A stretch of DNA of 64,000 nt from Lachnospiraceae bacterium (GCA_024404675.1 JAKSPO010000008.1:1-64000); one strand, 5' to 3'; shown: positions 31,471-41,068, counted from the first letter of the stretch. Notes: generated by a model not told the origin, from the letters alone. A program made the numbers and translations.

Positions 31471-31731
31471 ATGATTATTCAGATTTGCATCGGCTCCGCC
31501 TGTCATCTGAAGGGCTCGGAGAAGCTGGTGGAGTTATTTCAAAAGGCAATCGAGGAGCACCGTTTAGAGAACGAAATCACTCTGGCGGGAAGCTTCTGTA
31601 CGGGCAAATGCAACCGCGTCGGTGTGACCATAACAATTGACGATGAGGTCTATCCCGGTGTGACGCCGGAGACATTTGCCGAGTTTTTCAACGAAAAGGT
31701 CCTTAAGAGGATCAGAGAGGGAAGGGGCTAA
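31471..31731 (+). CDS. Thioredoxin-like [2Fe-2S] ferredoxin, copy 2
   Basis: An 86-residue paralogue of the preceding ferredoxin: CIGSAC at residues 6-11 and FCTGKC further on, with the same strand order. It carries VGVTITIDDEVY where the first copy has GVCVMVDEEFF. It lies 4 nt after copy 1 and 3 nt before the sensory hydrogenase gene, so all three are translated as one operon. Confidence 0.85.
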   Translation: MIIQICIGSACHLKGSEKLVELFQKAIEEHRLENEITLAGSFCTGKCNRVGVTITIDDEVYPGVTPETFAEFFNEKVLKRIREGRG

Positions 31732-31734
31732 GCT

Positions 31735-33408
31735 ATGGAGTGCCTGACACTGAAAAAATCCAATTGTAAGAATTGCCACAAATGTATTCGAAACTGTCCC
31801 GTCAAATCCATTCGTTTCTCGGGCAATCAGGCGTATATCATCGGTGATGAATGCGTTATGTGCGGGCGTTGTTTCGTTGTCTGCCCGCAGAATGCGAAGC
31901 AGATTGTCGAAGAAACCGAGAAGGTTAAGGTGCTTTTGCAGGAGGGCAATCCGGTTGTAGTAAGCCTTGCGCCCTCATTTATCGCCAATTACGAGGGTGT
32001 CGGAATTGAGGCGATGCGCGACGCGCTTAAAAAGCTCGGCTTTTATGATGCGGAGGAGACCGCAATCGGCGCAACACTTGTAAAAAGAGAATATGAAAGA
32101 CTTTGCGAGGATGAAGGCCGGGACATTATCATCACATCCTGCTGTCATTCCGTGAACCTTTTGATCCAGAAGCATTATCCGGGACTTGTATCGTATCTGG
32201 CAAATGTGCTTTCGCCGATGCAGGCACACTGTAAGGATATCAAGAAGCGGATTCCGAACGCGAAGACCGTATTTATCGGACCGTGTGTTGCCAAAAAGGA
32301 TGAGGCGCAGCAGTACGAGGGAATCGTTGACGCAGTGCTTACCTTCGACGAGCTGACGTCGTGGTTCAAGGCTGCAGGCGTGACCCCCGAGGCGAAGCTT
32401 GACAGCAACCCGAACACAAAGGCTCGTTTCTTCCCGACCACGGGCGGTGTTCTGAAGACGATGGCGCTTGACAATCCGAAGTATACCTACCTGGCAATAG
32501 ACGGTATGGAGAATTGTATTGCCGCGCTCAAGGATATCGAGGCGGGCAATGTGCATAAGCTTTTCATTGAGATGTCGGCCTGCAGCGGAAGCTGTGTCGG
32601 TGGTCCTGTTATGGAGAAATTCCATCGCTCGCCGCTTAAGGATTATTCGGCGGTAGCGCATTACGCGGGCAGCGAGGATTATAAGATCGAGCAGCCGGAT
32701 AAGGACGAGCTTCGAAAGGAATTTGCCCTTCTTCAGGCGAACGGAGCATCGCCTGCGGAGTATGAGATTCAGGAGACGCTTCGCCAGATGGGCAAGATGA
32801 AGCCTGAGGACGAGCTGAACTGCGGCTCCTGCGGCTACGATACCTGCCGCGATAAGGCGGTTGCGATTCTTCGAGGCAAAGCGGAGATTTCAATGTGCCT
32901 GCCCTTCCTGAAGGACAGAGCGGAGAATTTTTCGGATACCATTGCGAGAAATACGCCGAACGGCCTGATTGTTCTGAACGAATCCTTAGAGGTTCAGCAG
33001 GTGAACAAGGCTGCGCTTAAGATCCTTAATCTGCGCGCCCCGAGCGATATTCTCGGAGACCAGGTTGTGCGTGTGCTTGATCCGGTTGACTTCCTTTCGG
33101 TGCTTTCGAAGAACCGCGATATTCATGACAAGCGTGAGTATCTTGCGGAGTATGACCGATATGTTGAGAAGACAATCGTATATGACAAGGAATACAAGCT
33201 TCTTGTGTGCATCCTGCGTGATGTGACCGCAGAGGAGGAGCAGCGCGAGAAGAAGGAGGATATCAGCCGGCAGACGGTTGAGATTGCGGACAAGGTTGTT
33301 GATAAGCAGATGCGAATTGTACAGGAGATCGCTTCACTTCTCGGTGAAACCGTAGCGGAGACGAAGATCGCCTTAACCAAGCTAAAGGAGTCTATCAGCG
33401 ATGAATAA
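31735..33408 (+). CDS. Sensory [FeFe]-hydrogenase with PAS domain (HydS type)
   Basis: A 557-residue protein. Two 4Fe-4S clusters are bound at C11/C14/C17/C21 and C40/C43/C46/C50. The H-cluster domain follows, with L1 TSCCHSVN, L2 GPCVAKKDEA, and L3 EMSACSGSCVGGP. All differ from the canonical TSCCPxW, MPCxxKxxE and ExMACxGGC sets but keep the Cys. A further 4Fe-4S motif (NCGSCGYDTC...MC) comes next. A PAS domain (about 400-490, NGLIVLNESLEVQQVNKAAL) precedes a helical C-terminus. This is the architecture of group C 'HydS' hydrogenases, thought to sense H2 and signal. It overlaps the phosphatase gene by 8 bp. Confidence 0.88.
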   Translation: MECLTLKKSNCKNCHKCIRNCPVKSIRFSGNQAYIIGDECVMCGRCFVVCPQNAKQIVEETEKVKVLLQEGNPVVVSLAPSFIANYEGVGIEAMRDALKKLGFYDAEETAIGATLVKREYERLCEDEGRDIIITSCCHSVNLLIQKHYPGLVSYLANVLSPMQAHCKDIKKRIPNAKTVFIGPCVAKKDEAQQYEGIVDAVLTFDELTSWFKAAGVTPEAKLDSNPNTKARFFPTTGGVLKTMALDNPKYTYLAIDGMENCIAALKDIEAGNVHKLFIEMSACSGSCVGGPVMEKFHRSPLKDYSAVAHYAGSEDYKIEQPDKDELRKEFALLQANGASPAEYEIQETLRQMGKMKPEDELNCGSCGYDTCRDKAVAILRGKAEISMCLPFLKDRAENFSDTIARNTPNGLIVLNESLEVQQVNKAALKILNLRAPSDILGDQVVRVLDPVDFLSVLSKNRDIHDKREYLAEYDRYVEKTIVYDKEYKLLVCILRDVTAEEEQREKKEDISRQTVEIADKVVDKQMRIVQEIASLLGETVAETKIALTKLKESISDE

Positions 33409-34573
33409 TCTGTGTGTTGACATCGGCTATAAGAGCATCAACCATGAGGGAGAGCAGCTTTGCGGTGATCATGTGGATATCGTGGAGCAGGGCGAGGATT
33501 CCACCGTTATCGTGCTTGCCGACGGACTGGGAAGCGGTGTAAAGGCGAGTATTCTTTCCACACTCACCTCGAAAATCATCTCGACGATGATGGCGGAGGG
33601 TCTGAAGCTGGAGGACTGTGTTTCGACAATTGCGGCAACGCTTCCGATCTGTTCGGTGCGCGGCGTTGCATATTCCACATTTACCATTATCCACATCATC
33701 CGAAACGAGCTGGCGGAGATTATTCAGTACGATAACCCGAGTGTAATATTCCTTCGCGACTGCGAGCTTGTCGACTACCCGAAGCAGGAACTGAATATCG
33801 GTGGAAAGCTTGTATATAAATCGACGGTTAAGCTTCAGGACAACGATATTCTGGTTGCAATGAGCGACGGCTGTCCGCACGCGGGCATCGGTACCGCATA
33901 CAATTTCGGCTGGAAATGGGAAAATATCGCCGAGTACATGCAGACGATTGCGCTTGCCGGATATACCGCGAAGACATTGGCAACAATGCTGATTGACGAG
34001 GTCAATAAGGAGTACGGCTATCATCCGGGCGACGATGCAACCGCGTGTGTCGTGAAGGTGCGTAAGCGTGCGCCGATGAATCTTCTGTTCGGTCCGCCGC
34101 GTAACCGTGACGACTGCACACGTATGATGTCTTTGTTCTTCTCCAAGGAGGGCAAGCACATCGTATGCGGAGGTACGACCTCTTCGATTGCGGCGCAGTA
34201 TCTCGGAAAGCCGTTAAGACCGAAGCTTGTGTTTGAGCGAAGCGATGTACCGCCGATTGCGGAAATCGAGGGCGTAGACCTGGTTACAGAGGGCGTTATC
34301 ACCATCAGCAAGGTCATTGAGTATGCCAAGGACGCGCTTGACCGAAACGAGTTGTACGAGCAATGGATCTTTCAGAGGGACGGGGCGTCATTAATCTGCA
34401 GACTTCTTTTCGAAGAGGCTACGGATATCAATTTCTATGTGGGACGCGCGGTGAATCCGGCCCATCAGAACCCCGACCTTCCAATCACCTTTAACATTAA
34501 AATGAATCTTGTTGACGAGCTTTGCTCCTGCTTAAAGCAGATGGGTAAGCGAATCAAGGTAAGTTATTTTTAG
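33401..34573 (+). CDS. SpoIIE-type PP2C serine phosphatase
   Basis: A 390-residue protein. The N-terminal 220 residues have the SpoIIE/PP2C_2 pattern: VLADGLGSGVKAS (first metal Asp), MSDGCPHAG, and GDDATACVV. No transmembrane or receptor domain is present. The C-terminal 150 residues are a separate domain (HIVCGGTTSSIAAQYLGK) without recognised family. By position it should take the signal from the HydS-type hydrogenase. The 8-bp overlap with that gene supports coupled expression. The target phosphoprotein is not known. Confidence 0.85.
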   Translation: MNNLCVDIGYKSINHEGEQLCGDHVDIVEQGEDSTVIVLADGLGSGVKASILSTLTSKIISTMMAEGLKLEDCVSTIAATLPICSVRGVAYSTFTIIHIIRNELAEIIQYDNPSVIFLRDCELVDYPKQELNIGGKLVYKSTVKLQDNDILVAMSDGCPHAGIGTAYNFGWKWENIAEYMQTIALAGYTAKTLATMLIDEVNKEYGYHPGDDATACVVKVRKRAPMNLLFGPPRNRDDCTRMMSLFFSKEGKHIVCGGTTSSIAAQYLGKPLRPKLVFERSDVPPIAEIEGVDLVTEGVITISKVIEYAKDALDRNELYEQWIFQRDGASLICRLLFEEATDINFYVGRAVNPAHQNPDLPITFNIKMNLVDELCSCLKQMGKRIKVSYF

Positions 34574-34583
34574 GAGGAACAGC

Positions 34584-36008
34584 ATGCAGCTTTTTGATAC
34601 CAAAGTCCAGTACCTGAAATACAAGGTCCTCCGTGAGGTTGCAAGACTCGCCTGGAACGACATTTTACTTGAAAATATCGTGGATATCCCGAAGATTATC
34701 ATCCCGGGCAAGACGCCGACGATGCGCTGCTGCGTGTATAAGGAGCGTGCAATCGTAGCCGAGCAGGTCAAAATGGCTATGGGCGGCAACCGCAGCAACC
34801 CGAATATCATCGAGGTAATCGAGACGGCGTGCGACGAGTGCCCGATGGGTGGTTACGAGGTAACCAATGCCTGCAGAGGCTGTCTGGCGCATCGTTGCTT
34901 TGATGCGTGTCGCTTCGGAGCAATTTCATTTGATGAGAATCACGTTGCGCACATTGATAAGTCCAAGTGTAAGGAGTGTGATTCCTGCGCAAAGGTATGT
35001 CCGTACACAGCAATTATCAGCCGTAAAAGACCGTGCGAGAACGCCTGCAAGATTAAGGCAATTCGCGTGAACGATGACCAGTCGGCGGCAATCGATGACG
35101 AAAAATGCATCCAGTGCGGCGCCTGTGTGTATCAGTGCCCGTTCGGCGCAATCACGGACAAGTCGTTCGTCCTGAACGTAATCGATCTGATTAAGAAGAG
35201 TAACCACAATACGAATTATAAGGTGTATGCGATTGTTGCGCCGTCAATCTCCAGCCAGTTTACCTACGCGAAGCTTGGGCAGGTCATCAGCGCATTGAAG
35301 GAAATCGGTTTCCACACCGTAATCGAGGCTGCGCTCGGCGCCGACATGGTTGCGGATGCAGAGAGCCGCGAGCTGGTGGAGAAGGGCTTTTTGACAAGCT
35401 CCTGCTGTCCGGCATTTGTCAAATACGTGGAGAAGAACTTCCCGGATATCGTGCCGTTTATTTCGCATAACCTTTCGCCGATGGCAACGCTTGCGAAGTA
35501 TCTGAAGGAGCATGAGAAGAACTGCAAGGTCGTATTTATTGGACCCTGCACCGCTAAGAAGGCCGAGGTTCAGAAGGAATCCGTCAGCCCCTATGTGGAT
35601 GCGGCAATGACCTTCGAAGAGCTGCAGGCACTGATTGATTCAAAGGACATCGATGTTGCTACGCTTAGCGAAACGCCGCTCGACAATGCCTCCTACTTCG
35701 GCAGGATATTCGCCCGCTCCGGCGGACTTTCCGATGCGGTTGCACAGGGCATCAAGGAGCATGGCGATACCGATTTCGAGTTCAAGCCGTTCGCCTGTGA
35801 CGGAATCGCGCAATGTAAGCTTGCCCTTCTCAAGAAGAGTAAGAATGTGCTGGATGCCAACTTCATCGAGGGTATGGCGTGCGTCGGCGGTTGTATCGGT
35901 GGTGCCGGCTGTCTTACCCACGGCGAGAAGAACAAGGCTGAAGTCGACAAATACGGCAAGGAAGCCTATGAGAAGACGATTGGCGACGCAATTGCGCTGA
36001 TGAAGTAG
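34584..36008 (+). CDS. Monomeric [FeFe]-hydrogenase, group B
   Basis: A 474-residue enzyme. Cys-rich N-terminal modules (CDECPMGGYEVTNACRGC, CKECDSCAKVCP, CIQCGACVYQCP) bind 4Fe-4S clusters. The H-cluster motifs are L1 TSSCCPAF, L2 GPCTAKKAE, and L3 EGMACVGGCIGGAG, the typical group B set. It catalyses H2 evolution or uptake with ferredoxin. The start has AGGAGG seven bases upstream. As last gene of the operon it may be the enzyme whose product is sensed by the HydS-type protein. No HydE/F/G maturases lie in the window. Confidence 0.9.
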   Translation: MQLFDTKVQYLKYKVLREVARLAWNDILLENIVDIPKIIIPGKTPTMRCCVYKERAIVAEQVKMAMGGNRSNPNIIEVIETACDECPMGGYEVTNACRGCLAHRCFDACRFGAISFDENHVAHIDKSKCKECDSCAKVCPYTAIISRKRPCENACKIKAIRVNDDQSAAIDDEKCIQCGACVYQCPFGAITDKSFVLNVIDLIKKSNHNTNYKVYAIVAPSISSQFTYAKLGQVISALKEIGFHTVIEAALGADMVADAESRELVEKGFLTSSCCPAFVKYVEKNFPDIVPFISHNLSPMATLAKYLKEHEKNCKVVFIGPCTAKKAEVQKESVSPYVDAAMTFEELQALIDSKDIDVATLSETPLDNASYFGRIFARSGGLSDAVAQGIKEHGDTDFEFKPFACDGIAQCKLALLKKSKNVLDANFIEGMACVGGCIGGAGCLTHGEKNKAEVDKYGKEAYEKTIGDAIALMK

Positions 36009-36113
36009 GAAGACTCGAATCGTAAACGAAAAGTGCCCGCCGATTTTTCGTGATACTTGTCAATCCTGATGAAATTGACAAATCCGTTCCACGTGGGTAC
36101 GTTTCAAATCTCC

Positions 36114-36176
36114 TTGAATTATTGGTACCAATATGCTACTATGGAAATGGATATGCGTTGGGTCGTTGACCCAGCG
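36114..36176 (+). promoter_or_regulatory. tkt promoter and leader hairpin
   Basis: TTGAAT (36114-36119) and TACTAT (36137-36142) are spaced 17 bp. In the leader a 9-bp hairpin with a 3-base loop (36156-36164 with 36168-36176) follows; it has no T-run. The leader is about 90 nt. No terminator was recognised between the hydrogenase stop and this promoter. Confidence 0.55.
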
Positions 36177-36237
36177 ACGTTTCCCGGTGCATTTATCGCC
36201 GAAGGCGAGATAATATATTATTAATGCGGAGGTATCT

Positions 36238-38223
36238 ATGAGCACATCTATCGACAACATGTCTGTAAATGCTATTCGTGTACTGGCAGCAGACGCAATT
36301 CAGAAAGCAAAATCCGGTCACCCGGGCTTGCCGCTTGGTTCGGCTCCCGTAGCTTATGAGCTTTGGGCAAAGCACATGAAGCACAATCCGGCTAACCCCG
36401 ACTGGGCTAACCGCGATCGTTTCATTCTTTCCGGCGGACACGGTTCGACCCTGTTATATTCCCTTCTTCACTTGTTCGGCTATGGCCTTACCAAGGAAGA
36501 TATGATGCAGTTCCGTCAGGATGGTTCCCTTACTCCCGGTCATCCCGAGTATCGTCACACCCGTGGTGTTGAAGCTACTACCGGACCTCTTGGAGCAGGT
36601 ATGGGTATGGCTGTTGGTATGGCAATGGCTGAGGCTCATCTCGCAGCTAAGTTCAACAAGGAAGGCTATCCGGTTGTTGACCATTACACCTATGTACTCG
36701 GTGGCGACGGATGTATGATGGAGGGTGTTACTTACGAGGCAATGTCTCTTGCAGGTACCCTTGGTCTTTCCAAGCTGATTGTATTCTATGATAGCAACCG
36801 TATCAGTATCGAGGGATGCACCGATATCGCATTTACCGAGAACGTACAGGCTAGATTCCAGGCTATGGGCTTCCAGACCCTTGTTGTTGAGGATGGCAAC
36901 AACCTTGATGAGATTGGTGCTGCAATTGAGGCTGCTAAGGCTGAGAAGACGAAGCCTTCCATGATTACCGTTAAGACGCAGATCGGCTATGGCTGCCCCG
37001 CTAAGCAGGGTAAGGCAAGCGCACACGGCGAGCCTCTTGGTGATGAGAACATTACCGCAATGAAGGAATTCCTTGGCTGGCCTTCTCAGGAGCCTTTCTA
37101 TGTTCCGGATGAGGTTTACGCTAACTATAAGGCTCTTGCAGCTGAGCTTGCAAAGGATGAGGCCGCTTGGAACGCAATGTTCGCAGACTACTGCGCTAAG
37201 TATCCTGAGCTTAAGAAGGCTTGGGACGATGAGTTCAATATGGATATTGCTAAGCCCCTTATCGACGATGCTGAGTACTGGGCATACGAAGAGAAGGCTG
37301 ATGCTACCAGAAACCTTGGCGGTTGGGCTCTTAACAAGCTGAAGAATAAGGTTCCGAACCTGATCGGTGGTTCCGCAGACCTTGCTCCTTCCAACAAGAG
37401 CTACATGAAGGATCTTGGCGATTTCAGCAAGGAGGATTACTCCGGACGTAACCTTCACTTTGGTGTTCGTGAGTTCGCAATGGCTGCTATCTCCAACGGT
37501 ATCACCCTTCACGGACTTCGTGCATACTGCGCAACCTTCTTCGTATTCAGTGATTATGTAAAGCCGATGGCTAGACTTTCCGCTTTGATGCGTATCCCGA
37601 CCACTTTCATCCTTACTCATGACAGTATCGGTGTTGGTGAGGACGGTCCTACCCACGAGCCGATTGAGCAGCTTGCAATGCTTCGTTCTCTGCCGAACTT
37701 CCATGTATTCCGTCCGGCAGATGCAACCGAGACTCTCGCAGCTTGGTACAGCGCAGCTACAAGCACCGAGACTCCTACTGCTTTGGTTCTTACCCGTCAG
37801 AATCTGCCTCAGCTGGCAGGATCCTCTAAGGAAGCTCTGAAGGGTGGTTACATCATCGAGGATTCCAAGAAGGCAGTTCCGGATGCAATCATTATCGCAA
37901 GTGGTTCTGAGGTTAGTATCTCCCTTGAGGCAAAGGCTACTCTTGCTGAGTCCGGCATTGATGTTCGCGTAGTCAGCATGCCTTGTATGGATCTGTTCGA
38001 GGAGCAGAGCGCAGAGTACAAGGAGAGCGTTCTTCCGAAGGCTGTTCGCGCACGTGTTGCTGTTGAGGCACTCAGCGATTTCGGTTGGGCTAAGTATGTT
38101 GGTCTTGATGGTGGTTATGTAACCATGCACGGCTTCGGCGCAAGTGCTCCGGCTTCCGTTCTCTTCAAGAAGTTCGGTATCACCGCTGAGAATGTTGTTG
38201 CAACCGTTAAGAGCGTAATGTAA
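36238..38223 (+). CDS. tkt: Transketolase
   Basis: A 661-residue enzyme of usual length. TPP-binding residues appear in GHPGLPLGSAPVAYELW, then GGDGCMMEGVTYEA (the GDG...N motif region). DSIGVGEDGPTHEPIEQLAMLR and FRPADATET are from the pyrimidine domain, and SDFGWAKYVG marks the C-terminal domain. It works in the pentose phosphate pathway (non-oxidative branch). Its codon use is biased to a narrow set, pointing to high expression. The ribosome site GGAGG is six bases upstream. It is a single-gene unit between its own promoter and terminator. Confidence 0.97.
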   Translation: MSTSIDNMSVNAIRVLAADAIQKAKSGHPGLPLGSAPVAYELWAKHMKHNPANPDWANRDRFILSGGHGSTLLYSLLHLFGYGLTKEDMMQFRQDGSLTPGHPEYRHTRGVEATTGPLGAGMGMAVGMAMAEAHLAAKFNKEGYPVVDHYTYVLGGDGCMMEGVTYEAMSLAGTLGLSKLIVFYDSNRISIEGCTDIAFTENVQARFQAMGFQTLVVEDGNNLDEIGAAIEAAKAEKTKPSMITVKTQIGYGCPAKQGKASAHGEPLGDENITAMKEFLGWPSQEPFYVPDEVYANYKALAAELAKDEAAWNAMFADYCAKYPELKKAWDDEFNMDIAKPLIDDAEYWAYEEKADATRNLGGWALNKLKNKVPNLIGGSADLAPSNKSYMKDLGDFSKEDYSGRNLHFGVREFAMAAISNGITLHGLRAYCATFFVFSDYVKPMARLSALMRIPTTFILTHDSIGVGEDGPTHEPIEQLAMLRSLPNFHVFRPADATETLAAWYSAATSTETPTALVLTRQNLPQLAGSSKEALKGGYIIEDSKKAVPDAIIIASGSEVSISLEAKATLAESGIDVRVVSMPCMDLFEEQSAEYKESVLPKAVRARVAVEALSDFGWAKYVGLDGGYVTMHGFGASAPASVLFKKFGITAENVVATVKSVM

Positions 38224-38238
38224 TCAGTTTATTATGCA

Positions 38239-38282
38239 GGTCGGCATGCACCCTTTTTGGGGGTGCTGCCGGCCGGTTTTTA
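38239..38282 (+). terminator. Terminator of tkt
   Basis: CGGCATGCACCC pairs with GGGTGCTGCCG around a T/G-rich loop, followed by GGCCGGTTTTT. It starts 16 nt after the stop codon. Confidence 0.85.
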
Positions 38283-38307
38283 GGTTTACGGCAAAGGGGG
38301 AGTGGTC

Positions 38308-38421
38308 ATGGGTGATACACGGTATCTCCGCTTGATGACGAGCCGAAAGCTTGAGAGATATGCCGGCGCATGCATTTGCCGGTTTCGTAGACAGAATATA
38401 GAGGCAATATATGAATTTTAG
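38308..38421 (+). CDS. Possible 37-residue leader peptide
   Basis: An ATG preceded five bases away by GGGGGAG opens a 37-residue Arg-rich frame that overlaps the start of the next gene by 11 bp. It could couple translation to the lipoprotein gene. No homology is recognised, and it may be chance. Confidence 0.2.
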   Translation: MGDTRYLRLMTSRKLERYAGACICRFRRQNIEAIYEF

Positions 38422-40102
38422 GAAAATGACAATAATCGGGATGCTTTCTGCAACCCTTATGATAACCTGTTCCGGCTGTGGCCGAATCATCTCAAAACCC
38501 GAGAAGGGAGACTCGGTCGCACCGACCTTGAATACGGCGCCGCTTACCGAGTCACAGAAGCTTTTAGAGACCGGCGTATGTGTAGCGGCTCCGTCAACGC
38601 TTCCTTCTGTGCGTGGCTTTAAGACGCATCTTAGCGTTAACGGAACAGAGGTGGACGGATATTATCGTCAGGATGAGATTCATTTTGACGGAAAGAATTA
38701 TGCATCGGTTAAGGGAATTCTTACCTTCCGTGGCAATAATTTCCGTTCGAGCGGTGCATATGGTGTGGCTAATATGTCTTCGTACAAGATGTACAAGACC
38801 TGGAATATTGATACCGGTTCTTTGAAGAAGACTGTTAAATCAGGAGACTGGACCGGAAGCGGTTGGACCGGGCAGCCTCTCATCGTGCAGTGGGACGACG
38901 AGACGAAGAAGGCGATGAACATATACGATTCCAAGAAGCGTAAGGAAGGTCTTGTCGAGGTCATCTATGCAACGATGGATGGAAATATCTACTTTCTTGA
39001 TCTCGATGACGGCTCGGCAACACGTGATAAGATTAGCCTCGGCTTCCCAATTAAGGGAACCGGCTCCATCTACCCGAACGGAACGCCGCTTTATGTGGTT
39101 GGTGCCGGCGATGATATGGGTAAGAAGGCCGCACGTACATTTATCGTAAATCTGGTAACCGGTGAGGTCGATTACGAGTACGGCTATGAAGATCCGTTCT
39201 CCCTTCGTACCGATAACGGCGATTTCTCCGCATTTGACTCTTCGCCGCTTTTCGATGTTGAGACCGATACGCTGATTCAGCCCGGCGAGAACGGTATACT
39301 CTATACGACCAAGCTGAACACTGTCTGGGACGGCAGAACGCTTACGATTAACCCGGGCGAGGTCGTAAAATGGAACTACACGACGAATCGTACCGGCAAG
39401 GACAAATACTGGCTCGGTATGGAGTCCTCCGCATGCGTATACGACCATTACCTGTATGTGTGCGATAACAGCGGCGAGCTGATGTGTATCGATCTGAATA
39501 CGATGGCTCTGATCTGGAGTCAGGATATCGTTGACGACAGCAATGCTTCGCCTGTTCTGGAGATTGATCCTGCGAGCGGCACCGCATTCATCTATGTATC
39601 CACTTCCCTGCACTGGACGCAGAACAAGAAGAAGTCCGGTTCGATTCCGATTTTCAAGATCAATGCGGCTACCGGTGAGATTATGTGGAAGCGCAGCTAC
39701 GAGTGTAAGACGGTGGACGGAATTTCCGGCGGCGTGCAGGCTACGGCGTGCCTTGGTGAGAATAACCTGAGCAGTATGGTATTCTTCAACATCGCACGTA
39801 CCGGCGGCAAGAAGCACGGAAAGCTTGTTGCGATTGACAAGAAGACCGGCGCTGAGGTCTGGAGCGTTGAGATGAAGTACTACAGCTGGTCGAGCCCGGT
39901 TGCGGTATATAACAGCAACGGAGACGGCTATCTGATTCTTTGTGATTCGGACGGAAATATGCACCTTCTGGACGGTAAGACCGGAAAGGTGAAGGACACG
40001 ATTAACCTTGGCAAGAATATCGAGGCTACACCGGCGGTTTACAACAACACAATCGTTGTCGGAACCAGAGGTAAGAAAATCTATGGAATTACGCTGAAAT
40101 AA
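38411..40102 (+). CDS. PQQ-propeller (BamB-like) lipoprotein
   Basis: A 563-residue protein. The signal peptide ends in a lipobox (CSGC, Cys at about residue 23). The body is a beta-propeller with PQQ-type repeats: IYFLDLDDGSATRD, LYVCDNSGELMCIDLNTMALIWSQ, IFKINAATGEIMWKRS, LVAIDKKTGAEVWS and MHLLDGKTGKVKD. Such propellers serve as scaffold or sensor domains on the cell surface in Gram-positive bacteria; enzymatic quinoprotein residues are not expected. It is 16 nt upstream of psd and probably in the same transcript. Confidence 0.85.
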   Translation: MNFRKMTIIGMLSATLMITCSGCGRIISKPEKGDSVAPTLNTAPLTESQKLLETGVCVAAPSTLPSVRGFKTHLSVNGTEVDGYYRQDEIHFDGKNYASVKGILTFRGNNFRSSGAYGVANMSSYKMYKTWNIDTGSLKKTVKSGDWTGSGWTGQPLIVQWDDETKKAMNIYDSKKRKEGLVEVIYATMDGNIYFLDLDDGSATRDKISLGFPIKGTGSIYPNGTPLYVVGAGDDMGKKAARTFIVNLVTGEVDYEYGYEDPFSLRTDNGDFSAFDSSPLFDVETDTLIQPGENGILYTTKLNTVWDGRTLTINPGEVVKWNYTTNRTGKDKYWLGMESSACVYDHYLYVCDNSGELMCIDLNTMALIWSQDIVDDSNASPVLEIDPASGTAFIYVSTSLHWTQNKKKSGSIPIFKINAATGEIMWKRSYECKTVDGISGGVQATACLGENNLSSMVFFNIARTGGKKHGKLVAIDKKTGAEVWSVEMKYYSWSSPVAVYNSNGDGYLILCDSDGNMHLLDGKTGKVKDTINLGKNIEATPAVYNNTIVVGTRGKKIYGITLK

Positions 40103-40118
40103 GCGGGTTGGGTGATTT

Positions 40119-40973
40119 ATGAAGAGTGATAAAAACGCAAGCAACGGCGCGATGCGCTTCTTATACGGTAATCCGTTCGGAAGGCTTATGCTTAAGGGGA
40201 TGCTTAAGCTACAGGCACCGAAGGTAATGGCAGCATTTCTCCGCTCGCCGTTGTCGGTCGGCATGATCGATCGTTATGTGAAGAAATATCAGATCAGTTT
40301 GAAGGGCTATCCGAAGCAGAAGTACCGCTCATTTGCCGAATTCTTTGAGCGCCGCAAGAAGGTCAATGCAAATGATTCGAATCCGAGCCACTTTGTAAGC
40401 CCGTGTGACGGACAGCTGAGTGCGTATCCGATCTCACTTGATGCAAGCTTTGCAATCAAGGGCTCCTTGTATCGTGTATGCGACCTTGTAACGGACCCGC
40501 AGCTTGAAGCGCTTTACCGGGGAGGCACCTGCCTGATATTCCGCCTTGCACCGAACGATTACCACCATTACTGTTTTATGGATGACGGTTATCTGCATGA
40601 GCACCATTTTATTGAAGGTGAGCTTCACAGTGTGCAGGCAATCGCTTGCGAGAATTATCCGGTATATCGCCTGAACCGTCGCCTCTGGAATCGCTTCGAT
40701 TCGCAGAATTTCGGCACACTTTTGCAGATTGAGGTTGGTGCACTTGCGGTCGGCGGAATCGTGAACGAGAAGGAAGAGGAATATGTGCGAAAGGGTGAGA
40801 CGATGGGGCATTTTACCCTGTGCGGCTCTACCATCGTTGTTCTGGTTGAAAAGGATCGCATCGAGCTTCTGCCGGAGATTCGAAAGGTGCTTGAAACGGG
40901 CGTTGAGTACCCTGTTAAGCAGGGCATGTATATTGGTGACAGAGCCGGTATTGCGGTTCGAACAATTGATTAA
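40119..40973 (+). CDS. psd: Phosphatidylserine decarboxylase
   Basis: A 284-residue proenzyme. The self-cleavage site is the GST in LCGSTIVVL near residue 232; cleavage makes the pyruvoyl Ser. The catalytic His of FRLAPNDYHHYCF and the RSFAEFFERR motif are present. It makes phosphatidylethanolamine. This length and the GST form match the Firmicute-type enzyme. No pssA gene lies next to it. Confidence 0.93.
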   Translation: MKSDKNASNGAMRFLYGNPFGRLMLKGMLKLQAPKVMAAFLRSPLSVGMIDRYVKKYQISLKGYPKQKYRSFAEFFERRKKVNANDSNPSHFVSPCDGQLSAYPISLDASFAIKGSLYRVCDLVTDPQLEALYRGGTCLIFRLAPNDYHHYCFMDDGYLHEHHFIEGELHSVQAIACENYPVYRLNRRLWNRFDSQNFGTLLQIEVGALAVGGIVNEKEEEYVRKGETMGHFTLCGSTIVVLVEKDRIELLPEIRKVLETGVEYPVKQGMYIGDRAGIAVRTID

Positions 40974-40983
40974 GTTATGTTGG

Positions 40984-41010
40984 AAGGACTACGGCTTGAC
41001 CGCAGTCCTT
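40984..41010 (+). terminator. Weak hairpin after psd
   Basis: AAGGACT-A-CGG pairs with CCG-C-AGTCCTT (loop CTTGA), followed by CTTGTAG instead of a T-run. It may reduce read-through into the methyltransferase gene. Confidence 0.35.
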
Positions 41011-41068
41011 CTTGTAGAATCAGGCACAGAGGGAACCTCGGCGGATGGAAACGAGAGGGAAGGCTTTT

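Noticed and set aside
36454..38130. 558-residue antisense open frame opposite transketolase
   Set aside because: It is a shadow of tkt caused by its codon bias; it has no ribosome site and no protein-like pattern.
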